Source: Methylobacterium sp. E-005
GTDB lineage: Bacteria; Pseudomonadota; Alphaproteobacteria; Rhizobiales; Beijerinckiaceae
Reading direction: 5' to 3'
Assembly: GCF_022829725.1 (NCBI RefSeq)
Contig: NZ_JAKSYG010000209.1
Span: 1-64,000, forward strand
DNA: 64,000 nucleotides
Each line of letters opens with the position of its first letter. Position 1 is the stretch's first letter. The position numbers were made by a program, and so were the translations under genes. The notes below the pieces were generated by a model. That model worked only from the letters and a program-made list of their open reading frames with translations. It made no database searches and had not been told where the DNA came from. This document shows, piece after piece, positions 17,909-24,384 of this stretch.

Positions 17909-18352
17909 ATGCCCGAGACCCAGACACGTCCCGAAGAGACGGGGATCGTTCCGGCCGGGGTATTGAGCCCCGCGATCCATCTCGACCATTGCGTGATTCA
18001 TGTGAGCGACTGGACGCGGTCGAATGCCTTCTACCGCGACGTCGTGGGCGCCGAGATCGTCGCGCGCGGCGACGGCTACGCCTATCGCTTCGGCGGGGTG
18101 CAGCTCAATTGCCACGGCCCCGGCGTCAACCCGAAGATGGTGGCGGCCCAACCGGTGATGCCCGGCAACAGCGACCTGTGCTTCCGATGGTCCGGGTCCA
18201 TCGCGGAGGCGATCGCGCATCTCGATGGACTGGCCGTCCCCGTGGAACTCGGACCCGTCGAGACGTTCGGAGCCGCAGGCGCCGGCATCAGCGTCTACTT
18301 CCGCGACCCAGACGGATCCCTCCTGGAGTTCATCACCTATCCGGCCCCGTGA
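17909..18352 (+). CDS. VOC (glyoxalase/bleomycin-resistance fold) family protein
   Basis: A 147-residue protein of one vicinal-oxygen-chelate unit pair: LDHCVIHVSDWTRSNAFYRDVVGAEIV at the start and GISVYFRDPDGSLLEFITYP at the end, the latter with the metal-binding glutamate common to the fold. Metal ligands His (LDHCVIH) and Glu (LLEF) are visible. The superfamily covers glyoxalases, dioxygenases and antibiotic-binding proteins; nothing in the sequence or neighbourhood specifies which. It is flanked by a convergent cyclic-nucleotide-binding gene six bases on. Confidence 0.8.
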   Translation: MPETQTRPEETGIVPAGVLSPAIHLDHCVIHVSDWTRSNAFYRDVVGAEIVARGDGYAYRFGGVQLNCHGPGVNPKMVAAQPVMPGNSDLCFRWSGSIAEAIAHLDGLAVPVELGPVETFGAAGAGISVYFRDPDGSLLEFITYPAP

Positions 18353-18358
18353 TGCCGC

Positions 18359-18802
18359 CTAACCACGGCTCTCAGCCAGCGCCTGGTTGGTCTGTTCCAG
18401 GCGCAGGGCCAACACGCGCATCAGGGCGATACTGATCTGTGGAAATTGTGCCAGCAATTCCAGGAACACCCCGCGGTCGATGCGCAGGGCCGTCACGGCG
18501 GTTTCGGCGGTCACGGTGGCCGAGCGGGGCTGCTCGGCAAGGATGCCCATCTCGCCCACCAGGGCGTCCTGGCCGAGGAGCGCCAACCGCACCGGGCCGG
18601 CGGGACCATCGATACTGACCTCCGCGGTTCCCTTCAGGATCACGTAGGCTGCATCCGCCACGTCGCCGCGGGCGAAGAAGCGTTGCCCGGGCTCGAAATG
18701 CACCCGCTCGCTGGTGAAGGCCAGGAGCTTCAGCCGCGCCGGCTCGACCTCGCGGAAGAGCGGCACCTGCTTCAGGGAGGAAACCTCGGTGTCGAGGGTC
18801 AT
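18359..18802 (-). CDS. cyclic nucleotide-binding domain protein
   Basis: A 147-residue protein made up of a single cNMP-binding beta barrel with a C-terminal helix. It starts MTLDTEVSSLKQVPLFREVEPARLKLLAF and contains FARGDVADAAYVILKGTAEVSI and the phosphate-binding-cassette-like LVGEMGILAEQPRSATVTA. There is no DNA-binding or catalytic domain, so it is a stand-alone sensor, perhaps controlling a partner by protein contact. The start at 18802 is chosen because the longer frame upstream runs into the divergent SCO-like gene and has no domain. The two genes are divergent with about 60 bases between starts. Confidence 0.82.
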   Translation of the reverse strand: MTLDTEVSSLKQVPLFREVEPARLKLLAFTSERVHFEPGQRFFARGDVADAAYVILKGTAEVSIDGPAGPVRLALLGQDALVGEMGILAEQPRSATVTAETAVTALRIDRGVFLELLAQFPQISIALMRVLALRLEQTNQALAESRG

Positions 18803-18863
18803 GCGGTGGCTCCGCGTCGGGTCCGACGCCCAGGACGGCGGGGCCGGACGGGCTCGTACATCC

Positions 18864-19685
18864 ATGCGGTTCATCGGACGCTTGTCCAGCCCTGCCCGGC
18901 TTTTCGGCCACGCGGCCGTGATCGCCAGCGCCGTCCTTCTGGCGACCGCGCCGGCCCGCGCCCGCTTGGTCCAGGCCGACCTAGCCCGCGTCGCGGTGAC
19001 GCCACAGCCCGGCGCGCGGGTACCGCTCGACCTGGGGGCCATAGATGCGCAGACGGGACAGGCTGTGACGCTTGGGACCGTCATCGCTGGCCGACCAGTC
19101 CTATTGCTGCCCGTGGACTACACCTGCAGCAACGTCTGCGATCCCATGGTGTCGATGTCGGCGGCTGCCCTGGCGGCGACCGGCCTCTCGGCAAAGGATT
19201 ACGCCTTGGTGCTGGTCGGCATCGATCCCCGTGATGATGCCGCGTCCGCGCGCGGCATGCTGGCGAAAACGCTGGGCGAGCAGGCCGCGATCGTGAAACC
19301 CCGGGCGCTGATCGTCACGGATGCGGCGTTGGGTCGCCTGACGGCTTCACTCGGCTACACGGCGGTCTACGACGCCGGAACCGACAGCTTCGCCCATCCG
19401 GCGGCCGCCGTGCTGCTCGCCGGCGACGGGCAGGTGTCGCGCATACTCTCACCCCTGGCACTGACCGGGCGCGACCTCCGCTTGGCCCTGACCGAGGCCG
19501 GCGACGGCCGTGTCGGCGGCTTAGCCGACCGCCTCGCCCTGCTCTGCTACGGTTACGACGCTGCCCGGGGTCTCTACACGCCCCTGATCCAGCGCATCCT
19601 CATCGTGGCGGGCCTCGCGACGATCCTGGCGATCGGCGGTCTCGTCTTCGGGTTGACCCGCCTCGCGCGGAGGCGGGCCGCCTGA
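18864..19685 (+). CDS. SCO1/SenC family copper-chaperone-like membrane protein
   Basis: A 273-residue thioredoxin-fold protein. The N-terminal signal segment ends near ATAPARA, the copper-binding CxxxC is CSNVC in PVDYTCSNVCDPM (near residue 93), a histidine follows in DSFAHPAAAVLL, and GIDPRDDAASARGML is the usual loop. A transmembrane helix (IQRILIVAGLATILAIGGLVFGL) lies at the C-terminus, which is unusual in that classic Sco proteins are anchored at the N-terminus. SCO proteins deliver copper to cytochrome oxidase; no oxidase genes are nearby. The ATG at 18864 is selected because the upstream frame overlaps the cNMP gene. Confidence 0.8.
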   Translation: MRFIGRLSSPARLFGHAAVIASAVLLATAPARARLVQADLARVAVTPQPGARVPLDLGAIDAQTGQAVTLGTVIAGRPVLLLPVDYTCSNVCDPMVSMSAAALAATGLSAKDYALVLVGIDPRDDAASARGMLAKTLGEQAAIVKPRALIVTDAALGRLTASLGYTAVYDAGTDSFAHPAAAVLLAGDGQVSRILSPLALTGRDLRLALTEAGDGRVGGLADRLALLCYGYDAARGLYTPLIQRILIVAGLATILAIGGLVFGLTRLARRRAA

Positions 19686-19697
19686 CGGCACCGCGGT

Positions 19698-19904
19698 TCA
19701 GCGTTTGGTCGACAGCCCATGCTCGCCCGGCGACGGCCTGTCACGCTTGGGGCTCGCATTGAGATGCGGCGAGTCGACCGGCTCGTCCCGGGTGGTCGGC
19801 GTCGCGGAATCCTCCGGTGCGGGCATCGGCGGCAGGGGTGGCGTGTTGGGGTGCGGCGTCGCGGCGCCGACCGCGGCCTCCTTCACCATGTTGCGGTTCG
19901 TCAT
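19698..19904 (-). CDS. small proline-rich hypothetical protein
   Basis: A 68-residue hydrophilic protein, MTNRNMVKEAAVG followed by a proline-rich low-complexity region and a basic tail. I do not recognise the family. The ATG at 19904 is preceded by GAGG at a plausible distance, and the gene is convergent with the SCO-like gene 12 bases away. No membrane segment is present. It may be an intrinsically disordered stress-related peptide, given its place beside the stress island, but that is only context. Confidence 0.5.
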   Translation of the reverse strand: MTNRNMVKEAAVGAATPHPNTPPLPPMPAPEDSATPTTRDEPVDSPHLNASPKRDRPSPGEHGLSTKR

Positions 19905-20098
19905 GCAGCCCAATCCTCTTCCTGATGGTTCGCCGGGACAGATCGCGCGGGCTTAGCGGGGGCCGTTCACCGCACCGTCAAGGCATCCGCCGCCTGCCGC
20001 ACCTGCATTTCTGCAGGTCATCCGACCACCAACGCGGCGGACACGAGGCCGGTTGCTGCCAAGCTTGACTGTGGGAAACTTGGCCACGTCTGCGCACA

Positions 20099-20123
20099 GG
20101 AACCTTGGTTATTGCTGAAGGTT
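20099..20123 (+). promoter_or_regulatory. probable sigma-EcfG promoter of the KGG gene
   Basis: GGAAC at 20099-20103 is followed after 16 bases by GGTT (20120-20123), a one-base deviation from CGTT. It lies 35 bases before the ATG of a stress-protein gene, the expected place. Confidence 0.65.
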
Positions 20124-20157
20124 GTTGCGAGGTGAAGCGAAGCCTGAGGAGGAACTG

Positions 20158-20346
20158 ATGGCATCCGGAAATTCGACCTCGAAGCGGGGCTTTGCCTCGA
20201 TGGATCTGGAGCGGCAGCGCGAGATCGCCAGCAAGGGTGGCCGCAGCGTGCCCGCGGAGAAGCGCTCCTTCTCGCAGGATCGCGAGCTCGCCTCGTCCGC
20301 CGGACGCAAGGGTGGCCAGTCGACGGGTACCGGCCGCGGCGAGTGA
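20158..20346 (+). CDS. KGG-repeat general stress protein (GsiB/YmdF-like)
   Basis: A 62-residue hydrophilic protein with the KGG-type repeat: FASMDLERQREIASKGGRS, then SFSQDRELASSAGRKGGQS, two copies of the motif seen in GsiB, YmdF and Con-10 proteins, which protect cells in desiccation and other stress. There is a strong GAGGAGG ribosome site seven bases before the ATG at 20158. It is preceded by a near-perfect sigma-EcfG promoter and followed by its own terminator, so it is a single-gene unit of the general stress response. Confidence 0.88.
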   Translation: MASGNSTSKRGFASMDLERQREIASKGGRSVPAEKRSFSQDRELASSAGRKGGQSTGTGRGE

Positions 20347-20372
20347 GATTAGACGGTAATATTCGTGCGTAG

Positions 20373-20404
20373 CGGCGCCGTGTCCAAGAGACCGGCGCCG
20401 TTTT
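20373..20404 (+). terminator. Rho-independent terminator of the KGG gene
   Basis: An 8-bp GC stem (CGGCGCCG at 20373-20380 with CGGCGCCG at 20393-20400) with a 12-base loop is followed by TTTTC. It lies 27 bases after the stop. Confidence 0.85.
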
Positions 20405-20452
20405 CATTTGGTCTTCGAGGTCCGCCTCACAACCCTTCGCACCAACGCATAG

Positions 20453-20479
20453 AGGCCCCACCGCGCGGCAGGGCCTTTT
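20453..20479 (+). terminator. hairpin with short T run
   Basis: AGGCCC (20453-20458) pairs with GGGCCT (20471-20476) around a 12-base loop, and the T run (TTTT including the last stem base) reads rightward. No rightward gene ends here, and reading leftward it lacks a T run, so it is not a good terminator for the gene at 20501-20866. It may be a backup terminator for the KGG transcript. Confidence 0.4.
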
Positions 20480-20500
20480 AACAACACGACGCGTTCGGAA

Positions 20501-20866
20501 TTAAGAGATGCAGCGGCCGGGGGTCATCCGTCGCGCCTCAGGTCCGACGAGGGAACTGAGCGCAGTCTCGCAACCCTCCCGCACGAACCGACGGCCAGGC
20601 TGCTTGAGTACCGGCTTGATGCCGGGATCCTGTGCGTCGCTCGCCACCGGTGTTGCGGAACCGCCGATCCGCTGCACACCCGCGATCCGCGTAGGACTGA
20701 TCGCCAGCGAAACCGGGCGCATGCCCGGCAGCGGCGCCGGGGCAAGCTGGGCAACCGGAACCGGCGGCATCCAATGATCGGCTGTCTCGCGGACGACGGG
20801 CTGGACCAGAACGGTCAGGAGTGCAGCGGGAGCACTGACACCCAGGATGAAACCAGACCGCAGCAT
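20501..20866 (-). CDS. secreted hypothetical protein, sigma-EcfG-preceded
   Basis: A 121-residue protein with a hydrophobic N-terminus (GFILGVSAPAALLTVLVQPVV) that could be a signal peptide or anchor, a proline-rich middle and a C-terminus CETALSSLVGPEARRMTPGRCIS with two cysteines that could pair in the periplasm. I do not recognise the family. The ATG at 20866 has GAGG upstream. A perfect sigma-EcfG promoter at 20908-20932 ends 42 bases before the start, so it is probably a general stress response gene. Confidence 0.7.
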   Translation of the reverse strand: MLRSGFILGVSAPAALLTVLVQPVVRETADHWMPPVPVAQLAPAPLPGMRPVSLAISPTRIAGVQRIGGSATPVASDAQDPGIKPVLKQPGRRFVREGCETALSSLVGPEARRMTPGRCIS

Positions 20867-20907
20867 AGTCTCAACCTCGTCGTGGGAGCTTGACAGGATG
20901 TTTCAAC

Positions 20908-20932
20908 AACGCGGTCCGCTTTCGCAGGTTCC
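20908..20932 (-). promoter_or_regulatory. sigma-EcfG promoter (GGAAC-N16-CGTT)
   Basis: On the minus strand GGAAC (20932-20928) and CGTT (20911-20908) are spaced by 16 bases. The element reads toward the secreted hypothetical gene that starts at 20866. Confidence 0.8.
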
Positions 20933-21063
20933 TAAACTGCCGCGCGCCTTGAACCACTGAGTATTCGACCCCACCGCGGAGGTTGGTGCGGCGGCGCACG
21001 CCCGCTATCCACAACCGTCCCCTGTGCTCTCAATGCAACGCTCGCCAACAAAGTGCGCCTCTT

Positions 21064-21088
21064 GGAACCTCCTGCGGCGGCGGTCGTT
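21064..21088 (+). promoter_or_regulatory. sigma-EcfG promoter of a candidate small RNA
   Basis: GGAAC at 21064-21068 and CGTT at 21085-21088 have a 16-base spacer, an exact match. No protein gene follows on this strand; instead a strong terminator lies about 70 bases further on. Confidence 0.75.
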
Positions 21089-21094
21089 CTATCT

Positions 21095-21184
21095 GGACCC
21101 GGCCATCTGGTCCTCCCCGCATTCCCCTTGTGCATCGGCCGGAACCTCATCGACGGGCTGGAGCCTTCTCCGGCCCGTTTTTTT
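21095..21184 (+). ncRNA. candidate stress-induced small RNA
   Basis: The transcript expected from the promoter at 21064-21088 would begin near 21095 and end at the terminator at 21154-21184, about 90 nt. Its 5' end can fold into a short hairpin (GGACC 21095-21099 with GGTCC 21109-21113). A C-rich stretch around 21112-21128 (TCCTCCCCGCATTCCCC) would be single-stranded and is complementary to Shine-Dalgarno sequences, as in several trans-acting regulatory RNAs. The 3' end is the terminator hairpin with seven Ts. No open frame with a ribosome site fits. I do not recognise it as a known RNA family; the functional analogy would be Caulobacter GsrN, also driven by the stress sigma factor. Ends are predicted to within a few bases. 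Confidence 0.65.
21154..21184 (+). terminator. Rho-independent terminator of the candidate small RNA
   Basis: A 10-bp stem (21154-21163 with 21168-21177, one G-U pair) with a 4-base loop is followed by seven Ts (21178-21184). It has no rightward protein gene upstream, so it supports a non-coding transcript. Confidence 0.85.
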
Positions 21185-21213
21185 GTGCGCTGCGCAGGAA
21201 TGGACCGGGCAAC

Positions 21214-21237
21214 AAAAAACCCCGGCTCGCGCCGGGG
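21214..21237 (-). terminator. Rho-independent terminator of phyR
   Basis: CCCCGGC (21220-21226) pairs with GCCGGGG (21231-21237) around TCGC; reading leftward it is followed by six Ts (A run 21214-21219). It lies about 65 bases past the phyR stop. Confidence 0.85.
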
Positions 21238-21300
21238 CTCATGACGTGATGGCTTTCTCGACCGCGGCGATGAACCGCGGCGGTGCCTTCGGACGAAGCC

Positions 21301-22107
21301 TCAGGCGGTCTTGGCCTCCCGCCGGCGGGCCGTCTGCTGGAAGAACAGCGCTTGGCTGATCACCGCGGATACGTTCGCGGGCTGGAACGGCTTGGCGATG
21401 AGGAAGGCCGGCTCGGGCCGCTCACCCGTGAGGAAGCGCTCTGGATAGGCCGTGATGAAGATCACCGGCACCTCGAAGGTCTTCAGGAGGTCGTTGACGG
21501 CGTCGAGGCCCGACGAACCGTCGGCGAGCTGAATGTCAGCCAGAATCAGCCCGGGGCGCTTGCCGCCCTCGCCGGCGATCTTGATCGCCTCGGTCCGGGT
21601 CCGGGCGACACCGATGACGTTGTGGCCGAGACCCTCGACGAGCGCCTCGAGATCCATGGCGATCAGCGGCTCGTCCTCGATGATGAGGATCTCGGTTGCC
21701 ATGTCGGCGGCGAGCTCGCGCCCAGCCTCGTCCACGAGATCGCGGACCTCCGAGACGTCCACCCCCAGGATGATGGCGGCGTCCTCCTCGGAGAACCCTT
21801 CCAGACAGGAGAGCAGGAACGCCTGCCGCGGCAGCGGCGTGATCTGGCCGAGGCGGACCTCGGCGGGAAGGTCGTGCTGAACCTGCTCGCTGCGGCCGTT
21901 CACCGAGAGCGAGTTCCAGATCCGGGTGAAGACCCGGAACAGGTCCGCCTTGATGTTGGTGCTCCGGCCCAGCGTATCCGGTTCGTTGACGAGGGTCTCC
22001 AGGGTGGCGGCGACATACGCGTCACCCGCCACTTGGCTCCCCGTGAGCGCGCGCGCGTAGCGGCGCAGGTACGGCAGGTGCTGTACCACGAGTTGCGATG
22101 TCGACAT
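21301..22107 (-). CDS. phyR: general stress response regulator PhyR
   Basis: A 268-residue response regulator with an N-terminal sigma-factor-like domain (residues 1-130, LPYLRRYARALTGS to EEDAAIILGVDVSEVRDLV) and a C-terminal receiver domain (from about 138; acidic pocket IIEDEP, phospho-acceptor Asp191 in LADIQLADGSSG, lysine in AKPF). When phosphorylated PhyR binds the anti-sigma factor NepR by mimicry and frees sigma-EcfG. It faces divergently from nepR, the standard alphaproteobacterial arrangement, and has a perfect sigma-EcfG promoter, giving positive feedback. Confidence 0.97.
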   Translation of the reverse strand: MSTSQLVVQHLPYLRRYARALTGSQVAGDAYVAATLETLVNEPDTLGRSTNIKADLFRVFTRIWNSLSVNGRSEQVQHDLPAEVRLGQITPLPRQAFLLSCLEGFSEEDAAIILGVDVSEVRDLVDEAGRELAADMATEILIIEDEPLIAMDLEALVEGLGHNVIGVARTRTEAIKIAGEGGKRPGLILADIQLADGSSGLDAVNDLLKTFEVPVIFITAYPERFLTGERPEPAFLIAKPFQPANVSAVISQALFFQQTARRREAKTA

Positions 22108-22206
22108 TCGATCCCCTGTGCCTCGCCGTGTTTCCCGGCCACGATACCTCGGTCCACGACCGAAGACATGCCGGGGCCGGCTTTCTATCCTGCGCAGCTA
22201 CCGCCC

Positions 22207-22231
22207 AACGCGGAGGGCGGCACTCCGTTCC
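22207..22231 (-). promoter_or_regulatory. sigma-EcfG promoter of phyR
   Basis: On the minus strand GGAAC (22231-22227) and CGTT (22210-22207) are spaced by 16 bases, reading toward phyR with a 5' leader of about 90 bases. Confidence 0.85.
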
Positions 22232-22241
22232 ACCTCCCGGC

Positions 22242-22267
22242 GGAACCGATCCCAGCGCGCAGGCGTT
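22242..22267 (+). promoter_or_regulatory. sigma-EcfG promoter of nepR
   Basis: GGAAC (22242-22246) and CGTT (22264-22267) are spaced by 17 bases, reading toward nepR. The -35 boxes of this and the phyR promoter lie back to back, only 10 bases apart. Confidence 0.85.
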
Positions 22268-22336
22268 GCTGCCGCAGCCATGGCGTATGTCGAGCCGCAG
22301 CACAATGTGGCCGGGCCAAGTTTGGCAACAAGGGGC

Positions 22337-22612
22337 ATGTGGATGGTTGATCAGGGAAAGGGGGCAGGTCTTCGCGTGCACGGACCGCACGGAAGTACTG
22401 CTTCGGATCACCAGACGCACGAGGCGGACAGTGGTGCCGGGCCATCCGAACCCACATCCCGCGCAGTGGGACGTGGCGGTCTCAGCGAGCAGACCCGGAA
22501 CCGCCTCGCCATGCAGTTGCGGGCCATGTACGACACCGTGACCCAGCAACCCGTACCCGACCGGTTCGCCGAACTTATCGCCAAGCTCGACAGCAACGAA
22601 CGCGGCAAGTGA
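22337..22612 (+). CDS. nepR: anti-sigma factor NepR
   Basis: A 91-residue anti-sigma factor; the conserved NepR core is unmistakable (GGLSEQTRNRLAMQLRAMYDTVTQQPVPDRFAELIAKLD, about residues 49-87), forming the two helices that clamp sigma-EcfG. The N-terminal half is poorly conserved and likely disordered. I choose ATG 22337, with AAGGGG just upstream; ATG 22343 is an alternative. The gene for sigma-EcfG itself, often next to nepR, is not here; the next gene is convergent. The frame is open further upstream but that would overlap the promoter. Confidence 0.88.
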   Translation: MWMVDQGKGAGLRVHGPHGSTASDHQTHEADSGAGPSEPTSRAVGRGGLSEQTRNRLAMQLRAMYDTVTQQPVPDRFAELIAKLDSNERGK

Positions 22613-22670
22613 GATTCGCGATTGCCACGATGTGTGGCCGCAGGGTCGCCCTCGGTCCGGGCACAACAAA

Positions 22671-22695
22671 AAGCCGTCGCATCGGGCGACGGCTT
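22671..22695 (-). terminator. Rho-independent terminator of the DUF1328 gene
   Basis: GCCGTCGC (22673-22680) pairs with GCGACGGC (22686-22693); reading leftward it is followed by TTTTTGTTG. It lies about 55 bases past the DUF1328 stop and could also slow nepR transcripts from the other side. Confidence 0.8.
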
Positions 22696-22749
22696 CCTGG
22701 GCTTCGAACCGCCAGCCCCGCGACAGGGCTGGCTGCTCTCAACAACCCG

Positions 22750-22926
22750 CTAAAGGGTCGGCGAACGACCGCGCATCAGGCCGATGACGGCCGAGATCGC
22801 GAACAGGACAATCGCCACGAAGAACACCAGCTTGGCGGCTTCCATTGCCGTGCCGGCAATGCCACCGAAGCCGAGCAGCGCAGCCACGAGGGCAACCACG
22901 AGGAAAGTTACGGCCCAACCGAGCAT
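22750..22926 (-). CDS. DUF1328 small membrane protein
   Basis: A 58-residue protein, beginning MLGWAVTFLVVALVAALLGF and ending LMRGRSPTL, with two membrane helices; this is the DUF1328 (YtjA) family, whose members often accompany stress-response genes. The function is unknown. GAAGGAT precedes the ATG at 22926. A perfect sigma-EcfG promoter at 22983-23007 points at it with a leader of about 50 bases, and a terminator follows, so it is a single-gene unit of the general stress response. Confidence 0.88.
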   Translation of the reverse strand: MLGWAVTFLVVALVAALLGFGGIAGTAMEAAKLVFFVAIVLFAISAVIGLMRGRSPTL

Positions 22927-22982
22927 CGATCGTATCCTTCGAAAGTATCAACGCGGGCGGGCCGCGTCGTTCTGAACACGAA

Positions 22983-23007
22983 AACGCCAAGGTTTTGCTC
23001 TGGTTCC
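22983..23007 (-). promoter_or_regulatory. sigma-EcfG promoter of the DUF1328 gene
   Basis: On the minus strand GGAAC (23007-23003) and CGTT (22986-22983) have a 16-base spacer. The element reads toward the DUF1328 gene. Confidence 0.8.
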
Positions 23008-23071
23008 GCCGGGTTGACAAAGTCCGATGTGGACTGCGCGGGCGCGTCGTCCGGGCGCGACGATCAGCGAC

Positions 23072-23096
23072 GGAACGGGACGAGGTCGGTAGCGTT
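23072..23096 (+). promoter_or_regulatory. sigma-EcfG promoter (GGAAC-N16-CGTT)
   Basis: GGAAC (23072-23076) and CGTT (23093-23096) have a 16-base spacer. It could drive the small frame at 23133 or the MBL-fold hydrolase at 23448. Confidence 0.75.
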
Positions 23097-23132
23097 CGAA
23101 GATAGGTTCTCACGTTCGATTCGGGATCCGTG

Positions 23133-23303
23133 ATGCTGCAATCTGTCAAGAACGTCGTCCGGGTGAAGGTCGCCGCGCTGCGGGCGCGTGTGGCGGCGGC
23201 CGGCGATGCTGCGCGCGCCGCGGTAATCGGGCTCGTTGCGGCCCCCACCCCCGCCCTCGTGCCAGTTCGCGTACGCAACCGGCGGACCGGCCGGCTCGGC
23301 TGA
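23133..23303 (+). CDS. possible small basic protein, hypothetical
   Basis: A 56-codon open frame, MLQSVKNVVRVKVAALRARVAAAGDAA and on to a basic tail RVRNRRTGRLG, about 30 bases downstream of a predicted sigma-EcfG transcription start. The alternating Val/Ala/Arg pattern could form an amphipathic helix. The ribosome site is weak (GGGA). I do not recognise a family. It is listed because the promoter needs a target; the alternative is that the promoter drives the MBL-fold gene with a long leader. Confidence 0.35.
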   Translation: MLQSVKNVVRVKVAALRARVAAAGDAARAAVIGLVAAPTPALVPVRVRNRRTGRLG

Positions 23304-23447
23304 AGGCCCAGAGGCGAAGCGGGGTCGGACGCTCCGGGACGAACCCGGTGCTGGGGCGTGAACCATAGCCCGAAGATTGCGGCCCCACGCAGTTGCAACG
23401 CCCCTGGTCGCGGTTCAAGAACCGCCGAACCAACGTGCGGGGCTGCG

Positions 23448-24368
23448 ATGGCGGACGGGGACGAGAGCAGCCTGACCCTAGACCCAACAATGCCTGCGCC
23501 CGGCCGGCTGGAAACGGTCGGTCCGTTGATCCGCCGCAGGGTCGCGCCGAACGGCGGTCCCTTCACGGCAACCGGGACCTGCACCTACGTGATCGGGACC
23601 GATCAGGTCGCGGTCATCGATCCCGGGCCGGATGATCCGGCCCATATCGACGCTTTGCTCAGCGACCTGACCGGCGAACGGATCGCGGCCGTCGTCGTGA
23701 CGCACACCCATCGGGACCACTCACCGGGCGCACGGCTTCTTGCCGCGCGCACAGGTGCACCAATCGTCGGATGCGGACCGCATCGGGCGGCCCGAGCGCT
23801 TGCCGAGAACGAGGTTCCGCTGCTCGACGCCAGCGCTGACCGCGCCCACGCCCCGGACCGCGTCCTGACGGAGGGGGACGTCGTCTCGGGACCGGGCTGG
23901 ACGCTGGTGGCCTTGGAGACCCCCGGCCACACCATGAATCATCTCGCGTTCGCCCTGCCGGAGACGCAGGCCCTGTTCTCGGGCGATCACGTCATGGCGT
24001 GGTCGACCACCATCGTAGCGCCGCCGGATGGCGCGATGCAGGCCTATATGGCCTCCCTGGAGAAGCTCCGGGGGCGCGACGAGAGGATCTACTGGCCGGG
24101 CCACGGTGGGCCGGTCCGCGAGCCGGCGCGGTTCCTCCGTGGGCTGGCATGCCACCGTCGCCAGCGCGAGGCCGCGATCCGCGCGCGGCTCACCAGAGGC
24201 GACACGGGCATCGCGCACATCGTCGCTGCGATCTATCAGGGGCTCGATCCGCGCCTGCGCGGCGCAGCGGCGCTGTCGGTCTTCGCCCATCTGGAGGATC
24301 TGGTCGACCGCGGGCTGGTGGCGAGCGATGGGGCGCCGCGGCTCGACGGCACCTACAGGCCGGCCTGA
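23448..24368 (+). CDS. metallo-beta-lactamase-fold hydrolase
   Basis: A 306-residue MBL-fold hydrolase. The dinuclear zinc motif HxHxDH is THTHRDHSPGA near residue 88, further ligands are in LETPGHTMNHLAF and LFSGDHVM, and the C-terminal WPGHGGPV supplies the last histidine. A winged-helix-like C-terminal part (GTGIAHIVAAIYQGLDPRLRGAAALSVFAHLEDLVDRGLV pattern) resembles LACTB2-type MBL proteins. The substrate is not determined. Start ATG 23448 is chosen; ATG 23490 is possible. It converges with the DUF1499 gene. Confidence 0.85.
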   Translation: MADGDESSLTLDPTMPAPGRLETVGPLIRRRVAPNGGPFTATGTCTYVIGTDQVAVIDPGPDDPAHIDALLSDLTGERIAAVVVTHTHRDHSPGARLLAARTGAPIVGCGPHRAARALAENEVPLLDASADRAHAPDRVLTEGDVVSGPGWTLVALETPGHTMNHLAFALPETQALFSGDHVMAWSTTIVAPPDGAMQAYMASLEKLRGRDERIYWPGHGGPVREPARFLRGLACHRRQREAAIRARLTRGDTGIAHIVAAIYQGLDPRLRGAAALSVFAHLEDLVDRGLVASDGAPRLDGTYRPA

Positions 24369-24384
24369 ACTCCCCCTAGTCAGA

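Larger units (their letters stand above)
20867..21300. other. non-coding stretch between the secreted hypothetical gene and phyR
   Basis: The 434 bases hold, from left to right, a leftward sigma-EcfG promoter, a rightward sigma-EcfG promoter, the candidate small RNA with its terminator, and the phyR terminator. Open frames here are short, lack ribosome sites and are not considered real. Confidence 0.6.

Noticed and set aside
22950..22973. AGAAC-N15-CGTT upstream of the DUF1328 gene
   Set aside because: One mismatch and a 15-base spacer; an exact element lies 33 bases further upstream and is preferred.
22739..23584. 281-codon leftward open frame across the DUF1328 gene
   Set aside because: It reads the DUF1328 gene in another frame, contains no domain, and spans two divergent promoters.
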